This document shows positions 17,386 to 27,073 of a stretch of 44,614 nt of DNA, one piece after another. A program made the position numbers and the translations under genes. The stretch is from an uncultured Thiotrichales bacterium (GTDB taxonomy: Bacteria; Pseudomonadota; Gammaproteobacteria; CAIRSR01), in the NCBI GenBank assembly GCA_903881315.1, contig CAIRSR010000149.1:1-44614 (forward strand). The letters run 5' to 3'. Below the pieces are notes generated by a model, which was given only the letters and a program-made list of their open reading frames with translations, did no database searches and was not told the origin of the DNA. Positions within the stretch are counted from its first letter, which is position 1. Every line of letters starts with the position of its first letter.

Positions 17386-17862
17386 ATGCAAAAGGTACCC
17401 TTAACCACCCGGGGTGCGGAGAAGTTGCGTGCCGAGTTGCAGCAACTTAAAAGTGTGGCGCGACCTACCGTCATCAAGGCCATCGCTGAGGCACGCGCCC
17501 ACGGCGACCTCAAAGAGAACGCCGAGTACCACGCCGCACGCGAGCAACAAAGCTTTATCGAAGGCCGGATCAATGAGATAGACGCCAAGCTTGCGGTGGC
17601 GCAGGTCATCGACGTGACGACCGTGAACGCCCACGGCAAGGTGGTTTTCGGCACTACGGTGGGCCTTATCAATATCGAGACCGGCGACGAGGTGAACTAC
17701 CAGATCGTGGGTGAAGACGAGGCCGACATCAAGCAAAACCTGATCTCGATTACCTCACCGATTGCCCGTGCCCTCATTGGCAAGGCGCAGGGCGATACCG
17801 TTTTGGTACGTGCCCCGAGCGGCAACATTGAGTACGAGATAGCCGATGTTCGCTATATCTAA
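17386..17862 (+). CDS. greA: Transcription elongation factor GreA
   Basis: 158 residues, the standard GreA length. GreA binds the secondary channel of RNA polymerase and stimulates cleavage of backtracked transcripts. The N-terminal coiled coil is clear ([19 protein letters not shown], then [23 protein letters not shown]), with the acidic tip residues (Asp, Glu of GDLKENAEY) that reach the active site, and the C-terminal FKBP-like domain ends [14 protein letters not shown]. The ATG at 17386 follows GAGG at normal distance. In many gammaproteobacteria greA follows carB; here it is divergent from a secreted DUF2061 protein and is followed after 31 bases by an RND pump gene, which may share its transcript. 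Confidence 0.97.
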   Translation: MQKVPLTTRGAEKLRAELQQLKSVARPTVIKAIAEARAHGDLKENAEYHAAREQQSFIEGRINEIDAKLAVAQVIDVTTVNAHGKVVFGTTVGLINIETGDEVNYQIVGEDEADIKQNLISITSPIARALIGKAQGDTVLVRAPSGNIEYEIADVRYI

Positions 17863-17893
17863 TGGCTGATATCCGGCGCTTAAGGGGCCAGTA

Positions 17894-20800
17894 ATGTCGC
17901 GTTTCTTTATTGATCGTCCGGTTTTTGCGTGGGTAATCGCTATCCTTATCACCCTCTCTGGCACGATTGCCCTCTTTAAGCTGCCCGTATCTGCCTATCC
18001 GCCGATTGCACCCCCCCAGATCAGCATCACTGCGACCTATCCGGGGGCAAGTGCCGAGGTCTTAGAAAAAACCGTCACCTCGATTATCGAGCAACAACTG
18101 ACCGGTATCGACAATCTTCTTTATTTTGAGTCGAACTCGCGCTCGAATGGCTCGGCGCAGATTACGCTCACCTTCGATACGGTGGCCGACCCGAATATCG
18201 CCGCAGTCCAGGTGCAGAATCGTTTGAGCTTGGCCTCTGCCCGCCTGCCCCAAGAGGTCGTACAGAACGGGGTTGTGGTCGCCAAGATCAATCTGGATTT
18301 CTTGATGGTGGTCGCACTCCAATCGACCGATCGGAGCCTGGACACCTACGCCTTAAACAATCTCATTACCTCCCAGGTACTTGACCCCGTCCAACGACTG
18401 CCTGGGGTTGGCTCAGCCACTTTGTTTGGTTCGAGCTACGCGATGCGCATCTGGCTAAACCCAGACAAGCTGCGCGGCTTTGGTCTCAGTGCTGCGACTG
18501 TCCTGGCTGCCATCCGCAACCAGAATGTCCAGATTGCGGCAGGTTCGATTGGCGCTGATCCGGTTGCGAGTGGTCAGGGTTTTACCGCCTCGGTGAGTGC
18601 ATCGAGCCGTTTTCATTCGGTGGAGGAATTCAACGAGGTAATCTTACGCGCCACCCCCGAAGGCAGTCAGGTACGCCTGAAGGATGTAGCCCGGGTTGAG
18701 CTTGGCGCGGAAAGCTACGGGCGTACGGTACACCTCAGCGGCGACCCGATCGCGGGCTTTGCGGTTCAGCTCGCTCCAGGTGCCAATGCCTTGCAGGTGG
18801 CCGGCGAGGTACGCGCCAAGATGGACAAGCTCATACCGTACTTTCCGGCGGGCGTTACCTGGATGATCCCCTACGATAGTACGCAATTTATCACCATCTC
18901 TATCGAGGAGGTGGTGCATACCCTGCTGATTGCCATGGTGTTGGTGTTCTTGGTTATCTTTTTGTTTCTACAAAACCTCCGCGCAACGCTAATCCCAACC
19001 TTGGTGGTGCCAGTCGCGCTCACCAGCGCCTTTGCCGGGATGTACCTCGCTGGTTTTTCTATCAACGTTCTCAGCATGTTTGGTCTGGTCTTGGCGATTG
19101 GCTTGGTGGTGGATGACGCGATTGTGGTCGTCGAAAACGTCGAGCGGCTCATGACCGAGGAGCGGCTCTCCCCCAAGGAGGCCGCCCGTAAGGCGATGGA
19201 TCAGATCAGCGGTGCCGTGATCGCCATGACCACAGTGTTGGCGGCGGTGTTTATCCCGATGGCGTTGGTGGGGGGCAGTGTCGGCGTCATCTACCGCCAG
19301 TTTTCGCTGACCATTGCCATCTCTATGTGCGTTTCAGCGCTGATGGCGTTGAGCTTTACCCCGGCTTTGTGCGCCAATCTGCTCAAACCCAATCACCAGC
19401 CGAATTGGTTTTTGCGTGGTTTTAATCGCCTGTATGGTGGTCTCACCAACGCCTATCTGCGGCGGGTAACGGCAGCGGTTCGTCACACCCCGCGCTGGAC
19501 GGTGATGTTTTTCCTATTGGTTGCACTGGCAGCCTACTTGTTTGTGCATCTACCCACGAGTTTTTTGCCGGAAGAGGATCAAGGCTACGCCTATGTGATC
19601 GTGCAGCTTCCCCCAGGCGCGAACATGGAGCGTACCGATCATGTCCTGCGCGAGATGGAAGCGATCCTCCAAAAGAATCCGGCGGTTGCCCAGGTCTTAG
19701 ACGTTGCCGGGTTTAGCTTTGTTGGTCAGGCCGAAAACGTCGGTTTGGGCTTTATTCGCATGAAGGATTGGAGTCTGCGCAAACAACCAAGCGAGCAGAT
19801 TAGCGCGGTGATCGGTTGGGCCAACGGGGCGCTGCAAAGCATCAAGGGGGCACGTATCTTCGTCATCAATATGCCGACGGTGCGCGGCTTGGGGCGCTTT
19901 GGTGGTTTTGATTTCCGCCTCGAAGACCGGAGCGGCCAGGGGCATGGCGCACTGATGCAGGCAAGCGGCGCGTTGCTGGGTGCTGCCGCCAAAGACCCGC
20001 TGCTGTTTGGGGTGCGGCCCAATATGCTGGAGGAAGCGCCCGAATTGCATCTCGATGTCGATAGACTTCAGGCAGCATCCATGGGGATCGCTCTGCCGGA
20101 TATCTATGCCGCACTTCAGTTGATGCTTGCCCCGGTCTATGCCGACGATTTTAATTATCAGGGGCGGGTGCTCAAGGTTTTGTTACAGGCCGATGCGGAG
20201 TATCGTAACCACCCCGAAGACCTTGGCCGCTATTATATCCCAAGCGCCCATGGCGGCCTGGATGATATGGTTCCCTTACGCAGCATTGTCACGCCAAGCT
20301 GGGTAATGGCCCCACCCACGATTGATCATTTTAATGGCTACGGTACTATCCAGATCAACGGCGGCGCTTCCCCTGGCCACAGCTCTGGCGAGGCCATGGC
20401 GGCGATGGATAGGATTGTCAACCAAGATCTCTCCAAGGATGTTGGTTATGAATGGGCGGGGGCGTCCTTTCAAGAGATCCTGTCGGGGCAAGAGGCACCT
20501 GTTTTATTTGGGCTTTCTCTGCTGATTGTATTTCTGGCCCTCGCCGCTCTTTACGAGAGTTGGTCGATACCAGCGGCGGTGATGTTGGTGGTACCACTCG
20601 GGATGCTCGGCGCGATTGGATTTACCTGGCTACGGGGGCTTGAGAACGACGTTTATTTTAAGGTCGGCATGATCGCCGTGATTGGTCTCTCGGCGAAGAA
20701 CGCCATTTTGATTATTGAATTTGCGAATACCCTCCACCAACGCGGCAAGGGTGTGTTAGAGGCAGCGGTTGAGGCATGTCGTCTACGTTTCCGGCCTATC

Positions 20801-21004
20801 TTGATGACCTCGATTGCGTTTGTCTTTGGGGTATTGCCGCTCGCGATCTCAACGGGGGCAGGCGCGAATAGCCGTCATGCCATTGGCACTGGGGTGATGG
20901 GGGGGATGGTTGGAGCGACCGTGCTCGGCGTATTGTTTGTGCCGGTGTTCTTTGTCGTGATCAGGCGCTTGGTGGCGGGCAAAAGGGCTGAGGCGTCTCA
21001 TTGA
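17894..21004 (+). CDS. RND efflux pump inner-membrane transporter (HAE1 / AcrB family)
   Basis: 1036 residues, full length for the hydrophobe/amphiphile efflux-1 family, which exports drugs and other amphiphiles by proton antiport as a trimer. The N-terminus MSRFFIDRPVFAWVIAILIT is typical; the TM4 proton relay GLVVDDAIVVVENVERLM (Asp pair near residue 405) and its TM10 partner VIGLSAKNAILIIEFA (Lys near 934) are intact, so it should be active. FLPEEDQGYAYVIVQLPPGA marks the second periplasmic half. The ATG at 17894 has AAGGGG seven bases upstream. No membrane-fusion protein or TolC-like gene is in the window, so it must use partners encoded elsewhere. Its position 31 bases behind greA is unusual. 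Confidence 0.93.
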   Translation: MSRFFIDRPVFAWVIAILITLSGTIALFKLPVSAYPPIAPPQISITATYPGASAEVLEKTVTSIIEQQLTGIDNLLYFESNSRSNGSAQITLTFDTVADPNIAAVQVQNRLSLASARLPQEVVQNGVVVAKINLDFLMVVALQSTDRSLDTYALNNLITSQVLDPVQRLPGVGSATLFGSSYAMRIWLNPDKLRGFGLSAATVLAAIRNQNVQIAAGSIGADPVASGQGFTASVSASSRFHSVEEFNEVILRATPEGSQVRLKDVARVELGAESYGRTVHLSGDPIAGFAVQLAPGANALQVAGEVRAKMDKLIPYFPAGVTWMIPYDSTQFITISIEEVVHTLLIAMVLVFLVIFLFLQNLRATLIPTLVVPVALTSAFAGMYLAGFSINVLSMFGLVLAIGLVVDDAIVVVENVERLMTEERLSPKEAARKAMDQISGAVIAMTTVLAAVFIPMALVGGSVGVIYRQFSLTIAISMCVSALMALSFTPALCANLLKPNHQPNWFLRGFNRLYGGLTNAYLRRVTAAVRHTPRWTVMFFLLVALAAYLFVHLPTSFLPEEDQGYAYVIVQLPPGANMERTDHVLREMEAILQKNPAVAQVLDVAGFSFVGQAENVGLGFIRMKDWSLRKQPSEQISAVIGWANGALQSIKGARIFVINMPTVRGLGRFGGFDFRLEDRSGQGHGALMQASGALLGAAAKDPLLFGVRPNMLEEAPELHLDVDRLQAASMGIALPDIYAALQLMLAPVYADDFNYQGRVLKVLLQADAEYRNHPEDLGRYYIPSAHGGLDDMVPLRSIVTPSWVMAPPTIDHFNGYGTIQINGGASPGHSSGEAMAAMDRIVNQDLSKDVGYEWAGASFQEILSGQEAPVLFGLSLLIVFLALAALYESWSIPAAVMLVVPLGMLGAIGFTWLRGLENDVYFKVGMIAVIGLSAKNAILIIEFANTLHQRGKGVLEAAVEACRLRFRPILMTSIAFVFGVLPLAISTGAGANSRHAIGTGVMGGMVGATVLGVLFVPVFFVVIRRLVAGKRAEASH

Positions 21005-21284
21005 GGGGCGGGGTTGATTTTTTATTTTATATAAAAAGAAAGAGCGGGGTTGACTTTATTCCAGGATACAAAGATCTATAAAACAGAGAGTGCTTGGGGG
21101 GGTGGTACGCGATTTTCACTTTCTTCAGAACAGGTTGAGAAAAAGATTATGCAGAAGCGCATTAATCCCTACGTATAATCAGCACTTACCGGAGGTCGTG
21201 AGGTGTCATGCGGATCAGAAAAGCTCAGGTAGTCCAAGTCCCAGCGCGTGTAACGATCGAGATGATAGCGGCTGAAGTCCGTAT

Positions 21285-22140
21285 CAAGCATTGACTTGGC
21301 CGTGATCGACACGTCTTCGCACGACATCAACAATGCCTCGAAGGCGGCCACTACTCGCAATGTCCTCTTCCAGAAAGACCGAACCCTGCTGCCAACCAGC
21401 CTCTCGCAAAAAGACAGCACGTTGTTCGGGAGTCACACCTTGTCCCACTCCGCAAGGGTCAGGTTTCTATCCAATCGCGCTTCCCGGAGCGCGGGGCTCT
21501 GACGTACCGTCCGCGTCTCACGCTCGAACTTGGCAAGTCGCTGATCTCGGAGCACAGTACGCTCCAGGGCCGTTGCCAGAAGCCCTTCGATCAGGGTACT
21601 CTCAAGCACTTCTCTCTGAAGATATTCCAGGATACTTGGCTCCCCATCTTCAAGAGGATTGGTCACGAAGAGCGAGAAAACGCGCTGAGAATCTCCGTGC
21701 GTGACCCTGTTCACGATTCCGGTAATCGTGGATAACCGCCGGGCATTCTCGTCTTTTGGCTCACTCTTGCCGTTCAGCCAGTCATATAACGACGGTCGTG
21801 CAATGCGCATCACCTTCGCAAGTTCAGATTTACTCAAGCCGAGTACATGACTGATGATCTGCAATTGTTCTGTCGTCGAACGCAGACCCGCCGTTGCTAA
21901 CGATGGGTTAGGCGTAGCGTGCCGCAGAGTGGGCCTTTGATCCACGATAGTGGTGCTCGTCCCCACGGTGAAAAAAGGCAAGACAAGCGCTACGCCAACA
22001 ACAGCCCCGATTGCAAAAGGGGGCAATCGATACGGTAGCGTGCTCTGCGTAGACGCATTTCCCCAAGCAGGTGCGCTACTCACTACCGGTGTATCCATCA
22101 AACCAGAGTAGGTTTGCGAGGTTGACGTGATGGAAGTCAT
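21285..22140 (-). pseudogene. Membrane-anchored HTH protein, probable frameshift near the C-terminus
   Basis: The open frame from ATG 22140 to a stop at 21433 encodes 235 residues: one hydrophobic segment (about 43-62, PPFAIGAVVGVALVLPFF), then an XRE-like helix-turn-helix (LSKSELAKVMRIARPSLYDW, about 105-125), then a charged C-terminal region. The ATG overlaps the stop of the preceding TIGR04255 gene in an ATGA, so the two are translationally coupled. The frame ends ...TLAEWDKV-stop, but another frame continues smoothly as TPEQRAVFLREAGWQQGSVF to a stop at 21285, adding about 50 residues. A one-base deletion near 21433-21436 is the simplest explanation. A membrane-tethered DNA-binding protein is unusual. 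The function is unknown; it could regulate or neutralise its partner (inference). Confidence 0.65.
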
Positions 22141-22944
22141 GACCAAACTCCCAGGGCATGTGGTGTGACAACATGATCAAAAAAGACGGTTTCGAGGTGC
22201 GCGTGCAATAAACTCGTGTTCTGAATAATCCAATCAATATTGCAATCAAACCGCCCTTCCAAGAAGTGATCGATATCAACAATGGTGTTCAATTCCCCCG
22301 GTCGCGAAGAGTTAGTTCGCAACGGTGCAAAATCAAGCAGATCGGGAGTAAGCTCCGCTCCCTGATCGTTTTGCGTTACACGGATAGCAAGCATACCCAC
22401 GTCGCTCCCCACCTGCGTTGTGCCAGCCATCTGGCATTGTAGCCGACCAGAAGTCGCCTCAAACACCCCGTCTCCTTGTAGGCCATGAAAACCAGGTGCG
22501 ATGTAGGCACGAAAGTCTTCCCCTGCTTGTGGCCGAATAAGATTCACGTAGCGAATACCGAGCCGTTGTAGAACGCCTAGCCGATCATGCTCCGTTGCCT
22601 CCAGAACCGTGCGAACGGCAAGACAGAACCTCTCGGAATATCCATTAAATCCTTTGTAGTCGGTGGTCTGCAACACCACGCCCTCTGGCGCAACCAAGAT
22701 AGACCATCGCTCATCCTTAGACTTGTACTCCCATCTCCGCTGGAGTCTCTGCGAAATCTCCGTAGGGCCAATCACCATCATGGGGGTTTCCACACATCGC
22801 TCAATGGGGAACCCGTTGCGTCGGAATGTCTCGGATGGCTGGCAGGTATTTTTCAATCAGGGTGATGGCGCTCCAATGCACCTGGCACAGCGCAAGCTGA
22901 AGAGGGGGATTACTAAGTTTCTTTCGTTCAATGTTCCGGTTCAC
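22137..22944 (-). pseudogene. TIGR04255 family protein, frameshifted near the N-terminus
   Basis: The main frame (from about 22830 to 22137) encodes the body of a TIGR04255 protein (sporadically distributed family, unknown function), including RWSILVAPEGVVLQTTDYKG and VLQRLGIRYVNLIRP. The true N-terminus lies in another frame: GTG at 22944, with AAGGTG four bases upstream, then NPPLQLALCQVHW and LIEKYLPAIRDI, which is the expected start of this family. Removing one base at the cc/gg pair around 22823-22824 joins the two parts as AIRDI-RRNGFPIERCVET. The full product would be about 268 residues. The 3' end overlaps the start of the membrane HTH gene in an ATGA. The distribution of the family and the paired regulator suggest an accessory, possibly defence or toxin-like, module, but this is inference. 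Confidence 0.72.
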
Positions 22945-23197
22945 GATACACCTTGGCGCTAACCTTACAGCCTACCTTACACTCTACATCGACCATTCCA
23001 GGAAAGAAACCACACCCTTTGGGGTGCCCAGTCCGAGGGAAGTCACGCATTCTCCACCATATGGCGTGAGCACTGACCTCACCCATATCGGGTAGTTTCC
23101 TGGCTTTTCCGTATAAGGCAGATCGTTAGAGCAGAGGGCTCTATGGTGCGTTAAAGACATAAGGGGGCCGTGGTTTATAACAATGTTCACCAAACTT

Positions 23198-26100
23198 CTA
23201 CCCCGTTTCCCTGAACAAGAACTCCAGATCACCAGCCTCGAAAGCAGCGGTCGCGTCTGGGCGTTCCTCTAGCAGTGCTGCAGCCAGCGAGCGTTTGCGA
23301 TTTTGCAATTCAAGGATGCGTTCCTCAACCGTACCCCTCGCGATAAACTTATAGACAAACACCGGTTTGTCCTGCCCAATACGGTGGGCGCGGTCGGTTG
23401 CCTGGGTTTCAACGGCAGGATTCCACCAGGGGTCGTAGTGGATGACCGTATCGGCGGCGGTTAGGTTTAGGCCGGTTCCCCCCGCCTTGAGGCTAATCAG
23501 AAACAAGGGAACCTCGCCATTCTGGAATGTGGTGACGGGGGTTTTGCGATCGTCGGTATCGCCGCGAATCTCGACGAATGCGATATGCGCCTTCAGTAGC
23601 TCTGGTTTGATGAGATCGAGCATTGAGGTGAATTGCGAGAACAGCAATACCTTCCGCCCCTCCTCGATCATCTCTGGTAGGATCTCCATCAGGCTTTCTA
23701 GTTTTGCGCTACGCACAGCCTTTCTGGCTCGGGTGAGCTTGACCAGGCGCGGATCACAGCACACCTGTCGCAACTTCAGCAGCGCATCGAGAATAACGAT
23801 CCGGCTGCGATTAAAGCCTTTTTCCGATACCGTTTGCTGTACCTTTTCGTGCATGGCGAGGCGTAAGGTCTCGTACAGATCACGTTGCGGTTCGTTTAGA
23901 TCTACCAGATGGACGATCTCGGTCTTGGGGGGTAATTCCTTTGCTACCTCGGATTTATTACGCCGCAAGATGAATGGCTTGAGCCTACGGGATAGTACCG
24001 ATTGCCGCTCGGTGTCTTGCATTTTTTCGATTGGGTTGCGAAAGCGTTTGGTAAAATCCTTGTGGGTTCCGAGCATCCCGGGCATCAGAAAGGCGAATTG
24101 CGACCAGGCCTCACCAAGATGGTTTTCGACTGGTGTTCCGGTGAGGCACAGGCGATGTTTGGCCTGTATCTCGCACGCGAGTTGCGTGATTCGGGCGGAC
24201 GGGTTTTTTATCGCCTGCGCCTCATCCAGTACCACCAGATACCATTCGACAGCAAGCAGAACCTCCGCATCCCGGGTCAATAACGGATAGGTCGAAAGCA
24301 CCAGGTCAGCGGTTGCTATTTCGCCAAAGCGCGTGGCGCGATCCTTGCCGTGCAACGACAATACCCGCAGCCCAGGCGTAAACCTCTCTGCCTCGTCCTG
24401 CCAATTGGGGATGAGGCTGGTCGGGCAAAGGATGAGACAGGGTTTGTCGAGTCGGCCTGCTTCCTTTTCGACCAATAGGTGCGCCAAGGTCTGGACAGTC
24501 TTGCCAAGGCCCATGTCGTCGGCCAGTACACCACTCAGTTGGTAGTCGCGCAGGAATTGCAGCCAGTTTAATCCCTCGCGCTGATAGGGGCGCAATGTCG
24601 CGAGGAGGCCACGCGGCGGTGCGATGTCGGTCAGTCCATTAAAGTTCTTCAGCCGCTCGATCAGGGTGCGTAATCTATCCCCGCCAAGCCAGCGCATCTT
24701 GGTTGCGGCATCGATGCGCGATAAGGCGCTGGCTAGGTCTAGCGACAGCGTCATGGTGCCGTCGGGGTTGAGTGGCCGGTCATACAGCTCGACCAAGGTT
24801 GTCAGGATGTCCCGCACACGCTCAAACGGGAGTGCTAACGCTCGGCCATCGGGCAGATCGACGTACAATTGCCCGCTACATGCAAGCCCCTCGATCGCCA
24901 CTGTGGTGGGCTCTTTCAAGCGTTTTAGCGCCTGCACCAACAGCGGCAACAAAGGAACCCGCAGATCCTCAACCAAGATGCCGAGATCAAGGGAAAACCA
25001 CCACGCGGCACAGCCCTCTTGTTCGTGCAGGTTTGCTTCCCAGTCGCTGTCATTGACCTCGATGGTGCGGAAGGCAGCCGCAAAGTCGCTATCGATCGCT
25101 ACCCGTGTACCTTTGGCACGAAGCGCCGGGACGACCTGGTGGAGAAAGGTAAGCCACTGCACCCGCACGTTCCAGCCAGTGGGCATCTGATAGGCCAGCC
25201 GCTCTAGGGGTACGCCGAGAGGGCGCTCGGAGCCTGCAAACGGCACCAGTCCGCTGTCTTGCGCAAGGCTCGCCATAAAATTGTCTTCCGACTTGCGATC
25301 GCGCGGGATATTGATGAGGAGGTCTTGGGTTCGCTTATGGAGCCTATCCGGCGCGGACGGATCGACGCTGATACCCGCATAGTCGAAATGCAGCAATGCT
25401 AGCGGGTAGTCCTGTTCTCCGGCGTTCCAGTGAGGATCGACGGTCTGCATAACCAGCCGCAAACACGGCAGCGGTGGCGCGGGCAAACGGTTCTCTACCC
25501 GTAGCCTACGGGGAGGGGCGATGACACCAGCAAAGGTCTGGATCGCCGCCATCCGCTCGGCCACGGGGCCGATGGCTTCGGGGAGGATCTTTGGCCCAGC
25601 CAGAAACTGGCTCACCACGGGTGTCGGCACGCCGAAATCAAGCCGCCCCGCTTGCCGCGTTGCCGGTTCGATGTACCAGGGGTGGACGGATGGCAGTATT
25701 ATCAAAGATTCAGACTCGTCTTCGCGCACGATGGCGGGAACCTGAGCACCGTCTATTTCGGTATGCCAGCCAAGCTTGGCGGGTCTTGGCTCTCCGAACG
25801 ATAATGGCGCGCCCTCGCATTTTTGGTAGAAACAGCGCCCGGTTTCTAGTACGCGCCGCATCACCATATCCAAGATTCCCGCCCCGACCGGCGGAGAGCG
25901 AAACTCAGCGGTATGGTTTTCTTGCATCAATTGGCCGATCAGGGTGTCATCGGCGGAAATGTATTTTACCTGTCTGCGCACCAGATCAAGGGGCGTGAGG
26001 TTGCGGGGAACATCATAGCCGCCACCTTTCAATATTCTGGTAACGGTGATCCGAACCCGCAGATATTTCGGCGCACTCCGCCAATTGTTTTCGCCGATCT

Positions 26101-26653
26101 CTAGGATGTAGGCAATGAATTCCCTTGGCCTATTGATGCCCGTTGTGGCTTGCTCACAGGAATGGGTAAGACCTTCAAGCCAGGTCTCCCACGGTGCTAT
26201 CTGACGTGGTGGTGCGGCGTCCTGCTCTTGCTGATCTTTTAGATTTTTGAGTGTGGTGCGCACCAGCTCAAGGGCAGATTCTACGGTTCTATCCGAGAGA
26301 GGAGGGTCAGTTATGGGTGGAGGCGGCGCAATATTATCTGGATAATTATGGTAGAACGCAGCGAGACACAGTGCGGCACCATGTTTGCACCCATGGCCGA
26401 CCGGACAGGAGCAGTCCGAAGCGATTTTTATCGGCATCACCCCGCGAGCGGTCGGAGTTTTTGGTGTGATCGTAACCCACACGTCGTAGGGCTCCTTTCG
26501 CGAGCCCGCCACCTTTCCCCACAACAGGCGACCACCACTGGTGATTTCCATCGAACGGACTGCGCCATTGCGCCAGTATCCGCGTCCGCGCACCATATCG
26601 CGTTCATTAAAATTGGCTTCAATATCGGCTATCTTAAATAAGACCTTACTCAT
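23198..26653 (-). CDS. SWIM zinc-finger SNF2 family ATPase (HepA-like)
   Basis: A 1151-residue protein. The N-terminus holds a SWIM zinc finger, CSCPVGHGCKHG (Cys81, Cys83, Cys89, His91). A large SNF2-associated region follows (~100-680). The C-terminal half is a complete Swi2/Snf2 motor: LADDMGLGKTVQT (Walker A, about residue 711), LDEAQAIKNP (motif II), LTGTPVENHLGEAWSQF, then the helicase-C lobe with LKAGGTGLNLTAAD, DPWWNPAVETQATDRAHRIG and VYKFIARGTVEERIL. Such proteins are DNA-dependent ATPases that move along duplex DNA and displace bound proteins such as RNA polymerase. All motifs are intact. The ATG at 26653 has only a weak ribosome site. It stands alone, between a short palindromic repeat and the TIGR04255 module. 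Similar proteins occur both as housekeeping factors and in phage-defence islands; the sequence does not decide. Confidence 0.9.
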   Translation of the reverse strand: MSKVLFKIADIEANFNERDMVRGRGYWRNGAVRSMEITSGGRLLWGKVAGSRKEPYDVWVTITPKTPTARGVMPIKIASDCSCPVGHGCKHGAALCLAAFYHNYPDNIAPPPPITDPPLSDRTVESALELVRTTLKNLKDQQEQDAAPPRQIAPWETWLEGLTHSCEQATTGINRPREFIAYILEIGENNWRSAPKYLRVRITVTRILKGGGYDVPRNLTPLDLVRRQVKYISADDTLIGQLMQENHTAEFRSPPVGAGILDMVMRRVLETGRCFYQKCEGAPLSFGEPRPAKLGWHTEIDGAQVPAIVREDESESLIILPSVHPWYIEPATRQAGRLDFGVPTPVVSQFLAGPKILPEAIGPVAERMAAIQTFAGVIAPPRRLRVENRLPAPPLPCLRLVMQTVDPHWNAGEQDYPLALLHFDYAGISVDPSAPDRLHKRTQDLLINIPRDRKSEDNFMASLAQDSGLVPFAGSERPLGVPLERLAYQMPTGWNVRVQWLTFLHQVVPALRAKGTRVAIDSDFAAAFRTIEVNDSDWEANLHEQEGCAAWWFSLDLGILVEDLRVPLLPLLVQALKRLKEPTTVAIEGLACSGQLYVDLPDGRALALPFERVRDILTTLVELYDRPLNPDGTMTLSLDLASALSRIDAATKMRWLGGDRLRTLIERLKNFNGLTDIAPPRGLLATLRPYQREGLNWLQFLRDYQLSGVLADDMGLGKTVQTLAHLLVEKEAGRLDKPCLILCPTSLIPNWQDEAERFTPGLRVLSLHGKDRATRFGEIATADLVLSTYPLLTRDAEVLLAVEWYLVVLDEAQAIKNPSARITQLACEIQAKHRLCLTGTPVENHLGEAWSQFAFLMPGMLGTHKDFTKRFRNPIEKMQDTERQSVLSRRLKPFILRRNKSEVAKELPPKTEIVHLVDLNEPQRDLYETLRLAMHEKVQQTVSEKGFNRSRIVILDALLKLRQVCCDPRLVKLTRARKAVRSAKLESLMEILPEMIEEGRKVLLFSQFTSMLDLIKPELLKAHIAFVEIRGDTDDRKTPVTTFQNGEVPLFLISLKAGGTGLNLTAADTVIHYDPWWNPAVETQATDRAHRIGQDKPVFVYKFIARGTVEERILELQNRKRSLAAALLEERPDATAAFEAGDLEFLFRETG

Positions 26654-27073
26654 AACACGCTTGATTCCAGAAATGGCAGCACAGTAGCGCTGTTCAGCCC
26701 AAGCCTTGAGCTAACCGTTCACTCTCCCATTGGGGTTGGAGGGGGGAGGCAAACCTTGTCTTCCCTCCTCCTGGCTGCTCTCACCGGGAGGGGGAGTGAA
26801 CGGTTACATGGAGAGATTGGGTGCGTCAAGCTACTGTGGGATCCATGGCGAGCCCGCATGAGTCGAGTCACGACGGACAGCGCTCGAACGCAGGCCGTCG
26901 GAGGTACGACGTGTCGTCAATTTCTCGCGCCCGAGGGCGGTTGGGATGACTTCCCCGCTACTCTCCCAGTGATCATCTAAGGATTCTCCCCCTTGCGGGG
27001 GGAAGAATCGAGAGGTAAGGGCGGCTCTGAAGCCCCGTCTTCGTGGTGCGAAAAATGACGACTCACCGGCGTC
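26654..27073. other. Intergenic region with palindromic repeat and a hairpin
   Basis: These 420 bases between the SNF2 start and the Kelch protein stop contain repeat copy B (26712-26807) and, at about 26981-27008, an imperfect hairpin (gattctccccc facing ggggggaagaatc) that may terminate the Kelch transcript. Open frames here are short and unconvincing. The region after 26820 is not recognisable as any gene remnant. Confidence 0.6.
26712..26807. repeat. Short palindromic repeat, copy B (MITE-like)
   Basis: A 96-base element bounded by terminal inverted repeats: taaccgttcact at the left and agtgaacggtta at the right, perfect over 12 bases and followed by CCC/GGG runs. The interior contains ggttggaggggggaggcaa and aaccttgtcttccctcc, which recur inverted in copy C at 29646-29738. 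There is no coding capacity. Size and termini resemble a MITE or REP-type element. Confidence 0.7.

Noticed and set aside
21169-21284. Separate small gene downstream of the membrane HTH gene
   Set aside because: The minus-strand frame overlaps the better-looking continuation of the HTH protein and has no recognisable domain; it may be a shadow.
23442-24290. Long plus-strand ORF inside the SNF2 gene
   Set aside because: It is antisense to the conserved motor domain; serine/arginine-rich shadow typical of GC-biased genes.
26756-26980. Transposase remnant between the SNF2 and Kelch genes
   Set aside because: No transposase motif could be recognised in any frame.
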